Source: Vicia villosa
Taxonomy: Eukaryota; Streptophyta; Magnoliopsida; Fabales; Fabaceae
DNA length: 64,000 nt
Direction of reading: 5' to 3'
Assembly: GCF_029867415.1 (NCBI RefSeq)
Contig: NC_081183.1
Coordinates: 18,038,404 to 18,102,403, forward strand
The position numbers and the translations under genes are program-made. The notes beneath the pieces were generated by a model, which ran no database searches, had not been told where the DNA came from, and saw only the letters and a program-made list of their open reading frames with translations. Of the stretch, positions 25,551 through 37,264 are shown piece by piece (the first letter of the stretch is position 1; every line of letters starts with the position of its first letter).

Positions 25551-28500
25551 TAATGTGATTCGCATCTTCCTTTTATTAATGTTTTAAAGAGTTGAAAAAG
25601 AAAAAGAATGCAATAGGGAACTAGATCTAACATTCTAATCTATGTTATTCTAATCTACTAATGGCCCTAAGGTCAAGGATACCTATCCTATCTCAATTCC
25701 TCTTAACAAAGAAGGAAGAGTCTAAGGGAACATGGCAAGCAATAGTAAGGAGTAAGCAACATCAAAGCGAGAAATGAGAGGCTAAGCATGGAAACAAGAG
25801 AGAGAAGCCCCAAGTCAGTAGCAAAACAAGGGATTGAGTGTCCCAAATCAAATACAAAAGCATTACGGTATCATACAAAAATATCCACAAGAAGTTACCA
25901 AAGTATCGCATGAATCGTTACTTACCAATTAGCGAACAAACATCATTCAATTGAAGCGAAAAGCAAGTGAACACATGGTCTAAGCTTGAAGTCAGTAGCA
26001 AACTCATTCATTTAGTTCCAATATCCTATGTTAATCTATATTAGTCAATTAGCATGAAGCAATACAAAACTCTAACCAAAACTAGACAACACTAGGTTAA
26101 TACTAGCTAAGCGGTTTCAAATTGCGAATGAAGTTAGAAACATGCAATCAAATGGTACAAGTCAGTAGCAAATAGCCCATACTAGATGCCTATACAGCCA
26201 CAAAGTCATGCCAAGAGGTTCCACATAAAATTACGGGTCATTTGTACAAGTTACGGTGCACTCGTCAACCAAAAACAAGTTATTCACATGTGAGAAAGGA
26301 AAATCAAGAAAAATAAGAAAACATGCATTAAAATTTTCAATTCCAGGTCTTAGGACCTCTAAACATCCCTAATTATATTTACAAAAAGGAACCAACATTA
26401 TTGCATGAATGCATTTCAATTTGAGAGCACAAACGTCACAAGTATCTATTAAAAACGCATGTTAATCGAGTCAAACAACACTAACCAAATACCAATAAAA
26501 AAAAAGAATTAGGAGTTCATTTTTTATACACAACATCATGGGTTAGTATACAGCAATCATACAAAAATTGGTGGTTAAATTCTGATCCTAAGGTGTTAAA
26601 CGAAATTACTTTGCAAAAGCTATCAAAATCAAGAGAAACATGAACATACCAAAGAAAACTGAATTATGAGCTAAAAGTAGAAGAAAAAACAAAATTAGAA
26701 CAAAACCTAAATCTGCCTAACAGGAGGGGTGTAGAAGTAAAAACAATGAAAAACTAAAACCAGTTATAAAGGCGTTTGGGCCCAAGCTAGGGGTGTGCAG
26801 AAAGCAAAAGAATCGCAGGCCCATGGAGTGTGATGCAGATTCTCAGATTTTATTTATTTCAGATTTTATTCTAATCAAATTCTATCAATTAGTGTATTAA
26901 TGTTCAAATTCATGGCTCATTTAATATCAATTAAATTCTACTAACTAAACTTTATGCTAATCAAACAATATACTAATTAAATTATATGAAAGAGGGGTTT
27001 AGGGTTAAATTACCTTGCGACCATTGGAGTTCTTCACGCTTCTCCTCCCTGGCTCAGAAGCGTGACGGCGGCGAAGTCCTCTCCCCTATACTCCGGCCAA
27101 GACTCTAACGGCGCCATTACCGTCTTCATATATCTTCCTTCGAGCTCTCCATCTTCATCTCGTGAAACTACGAGAATCCTTGATCCTTGTGAACTATTGT
27201 AACGCGAAATGAACGCGAAGAGAAGTGAAGGATGCTCCGGCTTCAGGTAATCGCGTATTCAGCTTTTCACCTTCCTCTATTATCTTTTCCGTTCAAGATG
27301 CGTGGCCGTTGTTGTGTTCTTCCGTTGAGAATGCGTTGTTGTTCGCAGGGAAGGCAATGAGGAGTTACGGCTATAGGACGTGATAATGTTGAATCGTTGT
27401 GGAGAATTGAAGTCAATATCAAAGGTCCGCGAGAGATGCTGCAGAATCCTTGATGATTGATGATGAAGATTGTGTAATGCTCATAGTTGAATCGTGAAGT
27501 GATGACGATTTGAGATGTAGGTTGATGAATCTGAACTTTTCTGTTAAGAGTTTGTTTATGGTGATTCGTTGAAGGCTTTGTGTGAAGCTTTTTTGAGTTT
27601 TTTCTTCTGCTTTCTGTTTGATTGGTTTTCTGATTTTTTGTGGTAGGTGATGATTGAAGTGGAGATATTGAGAGGCTGAAGATGTGATTTGAGGTTAAAG
27701 AATTCAGAGAGGGAGAAGAGTGTCAAGAGAAGGTTGGAGATGATGATGAATCAATGGTGAAGAAGATTGAAGATGGAGGGAGAAGTGATATGAAGATGGA
27801 TGGTGAAGAAGGTGCTGATGAAATGGAATGGTGAAAGTTCAGAAATGGTGAATGGATTCAGAGAAGAAACTGAACGTGGTGCAGAAGTCCTAATTTATAG
27901 CAACTGCAGGTTGGTTTTCTCTTTTGATTCAGTTACTTTGAACTCTCCTCCTCTTTCTGATTCTGTTAGGAGTTTGTTGCCTTTGAAAGTTTGTTATGGA
28001 TTGGTTAGAAAAGTTAGGGGCTAGGCAGTTACAAGGTAGTTATGTTGACAGTTAGAAATCTGTTATAAAATTATTAGTGAAGTTATGGTTAGAAATAGGT
28101 TGAAGGAAAGTTGGTTAGTTGTCTAGGTTAGTCAAGAGATTGGGTTCTATCTTTGATGTGTAGCTGTCAGTTTGAATTTGTTTATAGTATGGTATGAACT
28201 TGTTAACTGCTACCAGCTAGAGGTTGATTGGGATAACAGGGGTTAAAAGGAAAAACGGTTAGGAAGTTTTTTGAAAGAGGACTGAAAAAAAGTTAGTTAT
28301 GAAATATGGTTAGGGACTGTTGGTAATTGGCTGTTGTTGTTTTGGTTTATTGATGTGTATATGGTTTGAATTTTGTTTATGCAGGGCTGATTGTATTTAT
28401 TTTTTGTTGACAGGTTCATAGAGAAAGAGAATGAAGTTGAATTCTGGTGCTGAGCTGGAAGATGAAGAAGCAAAGGTCTATTGGACTTGAATTGAAGATT

Positions 28501-29576
28501 CGAGATTAGGATAAAGGCACCAAAACTCGATGTTTGGATATTTTGTAATGGATTTTTGTATTGTATGATTTTTGTAATGAGTTTATGATGTAATGCATGG
28601 ACTCAAATGTATGAATAATTGGTCTTTTTGTAATGAACATGATTTGGATAATGAGGGAAGTTTGTGTTCGGATTGTGACAACTTGATTTATTTGAATCAT
28701 GAATTGTTTGAATGGTGTAATGTAATATACTTGAACTTGTAATGAACTTGTGATGGATTTGGTTGAATGGGAGTAATGAAAATGGCTCTTTTTTGTAATG
28801 AATGTTGGATAGAAATTTGGAAGGGCTTTGTAAAATGGATTGGACTTTGGAAATGTAATTTGACCTTTGAACCTTAGAATAGTGGAGTGTTGACTTTTGA
28901 TTTGAATGTTGACCTTTTCAAATAAACCTTGACTTTTCCTTGTACTTGTAACGGATTTGAATACATGACTTCACTCTTGTACTTTGAGTAGTATATGATT
29001 CTTGCATCTTCTCTCATACTCATTTGAATTTTAAATTCAAAACATATACTTTCTTAGATTTCCATCTTTGCAAACTTAGTGAAGCAATCCAGGTGGAATA
29101 GTAACCACAGATATGGATCAACATGAATTTAGTCAAAAGGTCAACTTTGCTTGATGTAGTCCACAACCTTGCAAATAATCTCCACATGTCTTTTTTTTCC
29201 CCAATAAATCAATAACATCTTTAATTGACTTGCAAGGCATTCTTAAGCATGTCGAGACCACCAAATGCCTAGGGAAATAAACCCTAGGTCAAAACATTCC
29301 ATGTGAATAGAATTCCTCTCATCAAGTACCTTTCAAGATCTGAACTAATCATAGCCTCGATCATGTGCAAGACGCCATCCTTGAGGAGATAAATAACCTT
29401 GCAAAGACCTAAGTGAAACCTCAACTTGCTTTATGACCTTTGATCCCATGCTTTTATATGCCTTATTTAATGAATGAATGCAAAGCCGTGCAAATGCCCT
29501 AATGAGGGTATGCAGATGAAATGGGAAGCTTAAGCTAGTTAAAAGTAAAGGGGTAGGACAAATTTGGGGTATGACA

Positions 29577-29589
29577 GCTGCCCCTATTT
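29577..29589 (-). promoter_or_regulatory. Polypurine tract of the Ogre-like element
   Basis: Minus strand AAATAGGGGCAGC directly abuts the TGTCATACC start of the LTR. This is where plus-strand DNA synthesis is primed in LTR elements. Confidence 0.7.
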
Positions 29590-29924
29590 AATCGTCTTAA
29601 ACCTGAAGGCGAGGTTGGCGCTAGCCTTTCGAGCATTCGAGGTAGAAGAAGATTAAATATCAAAGTACCAGAAATTTGTCCTAAAGAGAAGATGGTGTGA
29701 GTGTTATCTTATTTTTGTTTTGATGTCTGCTGGGGAAAGAGAGTTCTCTTTTTGTTTTTCTGGTGGAAGAATTTACAGTGGGTAATGGGTTTGAATGGAG
29801 ATAGCTTATAACGTGGTAGCGGTGCCGACACGGGGTTTTCAAAGAGAATGGTTGTATGAAACAATGATCGAAAGAAAAAGACCTCGTGCGATTTACGACT
29901 CAACGTCAGGACTGAAAGGAACAA

Positions 29925-30470
29925 GATCTCGTGGCGATCTATGACTCAACATCGAAAGAAGATCTCGTGGCGATCAACTCGTCAACAGAAGAAAGGGAAT
30001 AAGATCTCGTGGCGATCTTATGACTCAACATCGAAAGAAGATCTCGTGGCGATCAACTCGTCAACAGAAGAAAAGGAATAAGATCTCGTGGCGATCTTAT
30101 GACTCAACATCGAAAGAAGATCTCGTGGCGATCAACTCGTCAACAGAAGAAAAGGGAATAAGATCTCGTGGCGATCTTATGACTCAACATCGAAAGAAGA
30201 TCTCGTGGCGACCAACTCGTCAATAGAAGAAAAGGGAATAAGATCTCGTGGCGATCTTATGACTCAACATCGAAAGAAGATCTTGTGGCGATCTATGACT
30301 CAACATCGAAAGAAAATCTCGTGCGATTTTCCACACTTTGGAAGGGAATAAGATCTCGTGGCGATCTATGACTCAACATCGAAAGAAAATCTCGTGCGAT
30401 TTTCCACACTTTGGAAAGGAATAAGACCTCGTGGCGATCTATGACTCAACATCGACTCGACATCGAGGGA
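29925..30470. repeat. 80-bp tandem repeat in the Ogre-like 3' region
   Basis: The AAGATCTCGTGGCGATCTTA block recurs near 30001, 30080, 30160 and 30240 (period 79-80). Each unit has two similar halves sharing GATCTCGTGGCGATC; shorter diverged units flank them. The block lies upstream of the polypurine tract, the usual place for tandem repeats in Ogre elements. The open frame at 30020-30226 is only this repeat translated. Confidence 0.9.
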
Positions 30471-31264
30471 CAAAAGAAGACATTGTGTCAGATACTCATC
30501 AGAGATTGAAGATACCTCGCATCGGCACCGAGGTTGGAAAAGATTTGAAATGTGGTAGCAGATATCAATCGGAATTTGTAAGGACAACCTTTTGTGTGAG
30601 GATGTGTCGTCGTCTTGACTGGGTGCGGATTTGTATTATCTGGCTTATGCTTTGTTATGCATGTTTGAATTTTTCTATGGCGTAATGATCCGCTTTGACG
30701 GATACGCTACGTTTTTGAGGATGCAATGTTATATGCAATGAATACTATATGCAGAGTGCCAAATAAAGGCATTAGTGAGGTAAACACCAGGGAGAATCCC
30801 CTTAGTGTTAAGGACCATGTGGAGGTGCCAATAGATATTGGACTTTGATTTGTAAGATGCACCTTCTTTGACTTGAAGAATAATTTCCGACTTCTCACCA
30901 TGTGCCACTGCTTGGAGGATTTTCAACTTAAGGAGATTCCCTCGATTCACCACGTCGGGGATGAGAAATTCAGGTAAAGAGCCTTGATTAGGGAAGTAGA
31001 ACAACTCTTAGGAGAAATAAACTCCTGTGCTTGAGAAATGGAACAAACTCTCGGGAGAAATAAACTCCGTGCTTGGGGAGAGACCAAGTTTCCAGGAGAA
31101 ATAAACTCCGACGGTCGGGGAAGAGACAATATAACTCAAAAGAGTGTGCCCCAAGCTTCATGACTTTCAAAGGAATTTGCCCAAAAAGATCTTTGGAGAG
31201 ATTTGTCAAATCTCGACGTAACTGCCCCAGATTGGTTGAATCTGAGAGAGATTCCCCGACTTGA

Positions 31265-32026
31265 TTGCCCCATATTGATCAAAGCTTGCAGAGATTTATC
31301 GACATGATTGCCCCTGATATGCTGAATTTGAGAGGTCAAACCTCGACTCAATTGCCCCTGATTAGGTACATCTTACTAGAATCCCCAAGCTTTCTTTGTT
31401 TTGAAGTCAAACACACATGGAAACAACTTTACCACGCTCAACGGAGTCTTCAAACTCTCCCCTTCGAGGTAATCAAGGAAAGCATTAACTGTTCATGCCC
31501 AACGGAGTTTTTAGAGAACTTGCCCCTTGATAATCAGTCTCTGAAACGATTAGCTTTTTACTCCACGGAGTTTTCAAGTCTTTTGTACTTTGACATGATC
31601 AAGTTACTCACTAATTCTCATCTTGAAATTTCTTTGATGTTTAAGCATATGTTTTGTATGCAAAAGGATGTTAATTCTAAGAATGATAATTCCAATGCAA
31701 AGCCTATGTTAGTCTTGAAGTTGTTTAAAACTTTTTATGAAATGAGGTTGCAACCTCTTGTGACCGAATCACTAGTTGACACAACCTCGATTTTTTTGCA
31801 TGCGGAAGATAAAGCAAGCATACGATACCAACATGGATATGTGTCACGCCTCATTGGGAGTCAGTTAAACGCTATCTCATCGGAGTGTGCTTTCGAAATA
31901 AACCCTACTTCAATTAGGACTTTTAAGGGTTGTAACTTGGCCGGGTTCACGGTTTTCAGAAAACAAAGGATTTTAGGCTCAAAATTATTTGGTACCCACC
32001 CCCTTCGTGATGTTCTCCATTCCTAG
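31265..32026 (+). other. 253-codon open frame in the Ogre-like 3' region, doubtful
   Basis: Long for AT-rich DNA, and antisense to the element. It has no recognised domain. Part of it lies over diverged short repeats (ATTGCCCC(T)GAT at 31268, 31309 and 31350), which argues for untranslated element sequence. I do not assign a function. Confidence 0.2.
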
Positions 32027-32800
32027 GTTCAATTAACTCGACATGAGTGTTCATTCCTCACAAGGAATTTGGAATGGTTGAGGAGTCAATGAGGTTTTTT
32101 GGACATGGCAGTCACTTCATCTTGCATTTTTGGTGTCTGATCACACGACTTTGTTCTTTTGATAAGGATTTTTATTTTGTAATCCTTATTTTTTGCTTCT
32201 GCTTTCCCTAACTTTTGCCTGGACAAATTCTCTTGAATTTTATTTTGGAGTCCAGCGGGGTGCCCTAACTTTTGCCTAAGTCACTTATTTCAAGTTTTTG
32301 ACTTAGCGGGACTCTTTTTTTTTTATTCACTTTTTGAACAAGTCGTGTGATCTTGCGTTGCTCTCGATTTGTTTGAAATATTGTGACTGCCTCATTCTTT
32401 GATTGATGAGGGATAACCATTGCGGTATTATCATCTTTTGACCTCTTGATGGAATAAGGATAATCATTGCGGTTTTGACATTCCTCAGCCCTTTGAAGGA
32501 TAACCCTTGTTGTATCCTTAGATTTATACCTTTTTGGTGAGTTCTGAACACTCGATCAAGTTAAATGAACACTACCCTGCCCCAAGGTTAAAATAAGGGT
32601 TTTTATGATTAGAAAAGAAACTCCCTCTCCAAGGCTCAAAGGGGTTAACGAGGGTCTATCTCCCTTATATCTCCAGTGTTTGGGGATTTGAAACAATGCC
32701 TGTACATCCTCAGTAGGGTTTTTTATTCAAAAACACATGATTAGAGATTTTGCATTTTTATTTTTCATCATTCTCCCTCAGCTTTTTGTCTAAGCAAACA

Positions 32801-32986
32801 ATTATTCTGTTATATATAACTTTATATTTTATTTATCATAAAAATTAAAATATTCATAATTTTATTAATATAATACCACAAAATTTTAAATGAAAATTTT
32901 ATTAATATTAAAATTAGTCTTATACTGTCATATATTGTAGAATTAGCATAATTTTATTCATAATAATATTAATATAATAACATGTG
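32801..32986. repeat. 186-bp flank sequence, right copy
   Basis: Exact copy of 24439-24624, directly repeated. It is followed by CGATTGAGAG, the apparent continuation of the empty site. It replaces the missing 5' part of the Ogre-like element. Confidence 0.95.
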
Positions 32987-33443
32987 CGATTGAGAGAAGT
33001 AAAATAATATGAAAATATTTTTAAAAAAAACTTAATAATACAAAGAAATTCAAAAGTCAATATAATAACACATGATTATATTTGTACACGATTAAATTAT
33101 TGACATTTATGTTTTTAATTTTTCGTTGTGAGTTTAATTTCAACTTAAAACAATAATAATTATTGATACTTAATAATTATGTCCTTTGATTATTTTTTAT
33201 TTAAGATGATTAAATGTATGATTTTAATACTTAAATGTAGGAATTTAATACTTATTATGTGAAGGGGATTTAACTTTTCATTCTTCGTAACCAGTACTAT
33301 TTTGTATAAATATTTTGTCATTAAGGATACGAATAAATTATATATTATTTGGTTTTAATTGCACTACCTTTCAATTTTTTCAATGATTATTGGACTTTAA
33401 GTGATAAATCTTTCTAATTCTATATTGTAATATTTATGGTTTC
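32987..33443. other. AT-rich spacer between nested elements
   Basis: No coding features. It ends with GTTTC, the left target duplication of the next element. It is probably part of the host Helitron. Confidence 0.5.
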
Positions 33444-34038
33444 TGATCGTACCTGACCAGAAGAATCGTCGTAGGCTGCTCGGACTGGATCTTCTAGGAA
33501 GGAGGGGGGTGTACCTGCAAGGTGCTCCGATGCCAAAGTAAGAAGACGAGCAAAGGAGTGCAAGTACTAGCTAAAGGTTAGAAAAAAGTGAATACCTGAC
33601 CCTCTAGTTAAAGAGGGTATTTATAGCCCCCAGCGCTGGGCCATGATCTCGCTATTGGGTTGGATTCCCAAGCCCAACTAGGAGACTGCCAGGTTTCCTG
33701 AGCGGAAATATCGGAGGTGCGTGCATGCCCTCTGTCCTAGTTAACCGCTCCGAAGTTCAAGAGAGACGCGGTCTTTTAGGAGCCACGTGGAATCCGTGTT
33801 GTTCGGAGGATTGGATATGAAGGAGCCCTGCACGGAGCAGGGTCCTCGGCAACGAAGAGGTTCGCGGGCATGTTAGTGCCGAGCATGCCGGGTGCCATAT
33901 GCTCCGGGGATATGGGGCAGCTGAGCACGTCTAAGGTGGGCATCCTAGGTGCGTAGGAGGGTCATGGAGGAACGTGGGCCTCTGAGGTTTACTGGGCCAA
34001 AAACTATATTGGGCCTGACCTTGGCCCAGTCCAGAACA
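33444..34038 (-). repeat. 3' LTR of the Tat element
   Basis: Plus strand starts TGATCGTACC and ends CCAGAACA; ends are TG...CA. Direct repeat of 48153-48747. Contains the TATAAATA box at 33618-33625 (minus). Confidence 0.95.
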
Positions 34039-34052
34039 GGAGCCCCCCAAGT
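34039..34052 (-). promoter_or_regulatory. Polypurine tract of the Tat element
   Basis: Minus strand ACTTGGGGGGCTCC lies directly before the 3' LTR start. It is short but G-rich and correctly placed. Confidence 0.6.
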
Positions 34053-34287
34053 CGAAGTTTTCTGGTCAAGAAGCTGTGACTTTGCTTTATGCTCGGACCC
34101 ATGACCTCGGAGATGCTCGGTGAGATGGCTCCTCGTCAACCAGGTGTGCTTGGAGGAACAACCTATGGAGGGGCGAAACGTCGCGCGTGGGCGACACGCG
34201 CTGACGTGGCATAGGTAATGATGGCCTAGGGGCTAGGAGGCGGCGCTTGTCAGGAGAGGTAACGCTTCGCCTTCCGAGCCCTTTCCC

Positions 34288-34295
34288 TATAAAAG
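34288..34295 (+). promoter_or_regulatory. TATA box of the antisense gene
   Basis: TATAAAAG, about 140 bp before the inferred start codon at 34435 and outside the LTR. It suggests that the antisense gene is transcribed from its own promoter inside the element. Confidence 0.6.
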
Positions 34296-34434
34296 GGGGC
34301 GAATTCTCTCATTTGGAAGTTTTCCTCTCTCTGTTTACCTGCTCGGCATCAGACAGGCGTTCCTCGGAAGGTACTCTTCCAGATTGTTCAACATACTGTT
34401 CGTCTACCGAGAAGCTCATCCGGTCATCGTCATC

Positions 34435-36773
34435 ATGTCTTCACGTAAGTTCGCTTCCCTCCTCGTTGCTTTATTCTTTTCCTTAGGGTTTGTGCGCTTT
34501 ATTTTCGCGGTCGTCGTCGTAAACGCAGGCTGGGTCCAACGAGCGGTCATTGCTTCCTCCCTGGGGTATCCAGGCGATGCCCGGGGGTTAGCGTGGGTCG
34601 GTGGACCAGATTATGTTGGCATTAGACCGTCGTGCCTGTTTGGATACGATTTTTTGTTGTCGAGTCACGTCATTTCGTGAGTCCCCGGCTGACGGGCGTC
34701 TTTCCTCGATGAGGGTTTAGCTGGGGGCTCCGCAGCTCCTGCTCTACCCTTTCGCTTGCATTGCGGTGGAAGGGTGGATTTGATGAACTGTCGAATTCAC
34801 TTTCTCCCTTCTGCGTGCAGGTGGGTCTGATTCGCGCGCCAGCTCGGAATCTGATTCATGGAGTAGCGAGTCGGACGACTCGACGGCCACTAGCTCCGAT
34901 GTCGAGATCATCGAGGATCAAAACGCGCCCTCTCCGGTCGACAATGACCATTCTAATTCTCCGGGTTCTGACACCGAGGGAGGGGTCTCCCCGATGCCCT
35001 TGTTCAGTTACGAATGCACGGTTGCGCTCGACTGGATAGCCGACGAAGCCTTAACGGTCACTTCCCGATACACTGAGTCTCTAGACGGGGCCTTCAAAGA
35101 AATTGAGGTTTTGGGAGAGGGTGAAGCGCCGAATTACCAAGTGATGTGCCCGTCTCAGGACGAGCGTATATGCTCTCGGGTCAACGGGGATGGCTTTGCG
35201 ATGTACGAGTATGTTTTCAAGGAGCTCGGCTTCCGATTGCCCTTCTCCGACTTTCAGAAATCGATGATGGCGTTTCTAGGTTTGGCGCCGTCCCAATTGC
35301 ATCCGAATGCTTTTGCTTTTATGCGAGCATTCGAGATTGTCTGTAACTATTTGGGTATTGGCGCCACGACCGTATTGTTTGACCGGTGTTTTCGTGTCCA
35401 AAGGCAGGCGGCAGACGGGCGATACAGCTGGGTCTCATTCAGAAATGCCGAGCGGAAACTCTTCGGGATGTACACTGACTCTGTAAAAGGCTTCAAGGAC
35501 CGGTACTTTGTCGTCCGTCCGCTCAGCCCGACGGCTTATTATGAGGTGTCGGATTCTGTGGTTCTTCGTGACGCCGACGGGGAGATAGTGAGGGGCGAGG
35601 ACGGACAGGTAGCAAGGGAATTCTGCACGAGATTCCCGTTTTTCTGGTGGAAAGGTCACTTCTCGTCTCCCCCGAAATATTACGTTTGGGAAGATGGGGA
35701 TCTGGACGAGCAGGACACAGAGTCATATTCGGTCCTCTACAAATACGTAGACAGCTTCACTATGTCCCAGTGGGTGACGAAGAATGGGAATCCCGTGTTG
35801 GACGAGAATGGTGTGCCGGTTGTGGAGCAGCGGCCTATTAACACTAAGGCTTTGTTGTCTTGTCGGACTCCCGAGGAGACTCGGGCGTTGTTAGGTCGTG
35901 TCCCTTCGCCCAGCTTTTCCTCTTCTGTCCGGTGTTTTTGCTAACTTGTTTTATTTTTTTTTCTTTGCAGATGCTATGCCGGAGAAGGAGGACACGGTCC
36001 TGAAGATGGCTCTGGACGCAAAGAGGAATCAGAAGAAGAATCGGGGAACCGGTGCTGCAGAGAACTCGGCCTCGGCAGGTTCTCCTCGGATGAAGGAGGA
36101 CGAGAGGGCTTCCAAGAGATCTCGTGCTACCGAGGGGGGACGCCATGAGCCGTCGAGCCTAGGTCCCGAGCGTGGCTTTGTATTGCCTCCTTGCTACAAG
36201 GATGGAGGTTATTTTGAGAAGTTCCCCCTGGTTACCTCTCCGGATGAAGCTCGTCGGATCGGTGAGATGGACCTTCCGTCCCTTCAGAAACAGCTGGCGT
36301 GCGACGGTGCTGCCGTGATGAGGGTTTTGGGGATGGCCCAAATGTTAGCCAATGGTGGCTCGGGCTCGTCCGAGGCCCTGAAGGAGGCGGAGGCGGCAAA
36401 GAAGGCTGCCGAGGACAGGGTGAAGACCCTGGAGACTGATCGCAAGGAGTTGAAGAAAAAGATCGACGCGGTTCTGAAGCAGAAGGATGGGGAGATTGCG
36501 GCGGAGAAGAAAAAGCTTGCCGACCTTCAGCTTGAGTGGGCTCCCTCGGCTGACGAGTCGCCGGACGTGGCTGCTCTGCAGTCTAGGGCGGAGTTCGTGG
36601 AGAGGATAGATAGCCTGAAAATAAGCCTCGCTGACATGGCCGAAGTCGGCTTCGACCGTGCAGTTCGTCAGCTGAAACTTCTGAACCCTGGCCTGAAGGA
36701 GGATAATATTGGGCTTTCTTCGAAGATCGTGGACGGCGCGTTAGTGCCCGAGTCTCCTGGGAGTGAAGAGTAG
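34435..36773 (+). CDS. Antisense gene of the Tat element: 'putative gypsy type transposon' (PF04195-like) domain plus coiled coil
   Basis: Three exons join in one frame: 34435-34444 (ATGTCTTCAC before GTAAGT), 34821-35894 and 35971-36773, with GT/AG introns. The product is 628 residues and starts MSSRGSDSRASSESDSW. Residues about 15-60 are Ser/Asp-rich. Residues about 118-185 (DGFAMYEYVFKELGFRLPFS and LHPNAFAFMRAFEIVCNYLG) match, by my recognition, the domain named 'putative gypsy type transposon' (Transposase_28). Residues about 493-552 are a Lys/Glu-rich coiled coil (EAAKKAAEDRVKTLETDRKE). The gene lies between pol and the 3' LTR on the opposite strand. Extra ORFs in this position are known in Tat-lineage elements; their role is unknown. 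No broken frame was seen. Antisense introns would survive copying of the genomic RNA. Confidence 0.85.
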
Positions 36774-37264
36774 ATAGTGTGTCCTTGGGCCTGCGTGCCT
36801 GTCTTCTTCGGCCTGCGCGCCATTTTATATTTTGTTGGGTAATGCCCGGATTACTTTGGGGGCCTGCGTGTCCGGCATTTTGATTGTAACCTTTGGATAT
36901 CGTCGACCGATTTGGTTGGCAATTTTAATGTTTTATAATCTTGCTTGCTTATATCTGTTTTTCTGCACCTTCAAAGTGTTATCGTTGGATGCTCGTAAGA
37001 CGAGGTATTTCCTCCATACTTAGAATATTTTTCAATTTTACGGACTACGCCGGGGACGTACTCCGTTATTGTTTTTGGTAACTGACGGTTTATGCTCGGA
37101 TACGCCGGAGAGTTACCTCTATACTTGTGATATTATTGGTTTTTATGGACTATGCTCGGCCTAGATTGATTGCCCGGGCGTGTTGAGTACGGTCCGAGTG
37201 CGCAGAGCAGATGTGCGCTGGTAGCGAGTACGAGACCGCGATTGGGGCCAAGTTCTCGCGGCGT
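36774..37264. other. Downstream flank of the antisense gene, inside the Tat element
   Basis: No gene. The text carries repeated CTGCGYG phrases (GGCCTGCGTGCC, GGCCTGCGCGCC, GGGCCTGCGTGTCC). It ends with GGCGT, the left target duplication of the nested solo LTR. Confidence 0.5.

Larger units (their letters stand above)
24625..32800 (-). mobile_element. Truncated Ogre-like Ty3/gypsy element: 3' LTR plus 3' untranslated part
   Basis: On the minus strand the LTR spans 29576 to 24625 (4952 bp), starting TGTCATACCCCAAATTTG and ending GCGTGCGACA. Immediately before it on that strand is AAATAGGGGCAGC (29589-29577), a good polypurine tract. This fixes the LTR as the 3' one and the element as minus-oriented. 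A TATA-like GCTATAAATTAGG lies near 27890-27902 on the minus strand. About 3.2 kb of the region upstream of the tract remains (29577-32800) and no gag or pol. Very long LTRs, tandem repeats before the 3' LTR and these termini match the Ogre group of the Tat lineage. The element is dead. Confidence 0.75.

Noticed and set aside
27800..28024. 74-codon plus-strand open frame
   Set aside because: It lies in the Ogre-like LTR, antisense to it, next to the LTR's own TATA box, and has no recognised domain.
30020..30226. 68-codon open frame with repeated ISWRS words
   Set aside because: It is the 80-bp tandem repeat read in one frame.
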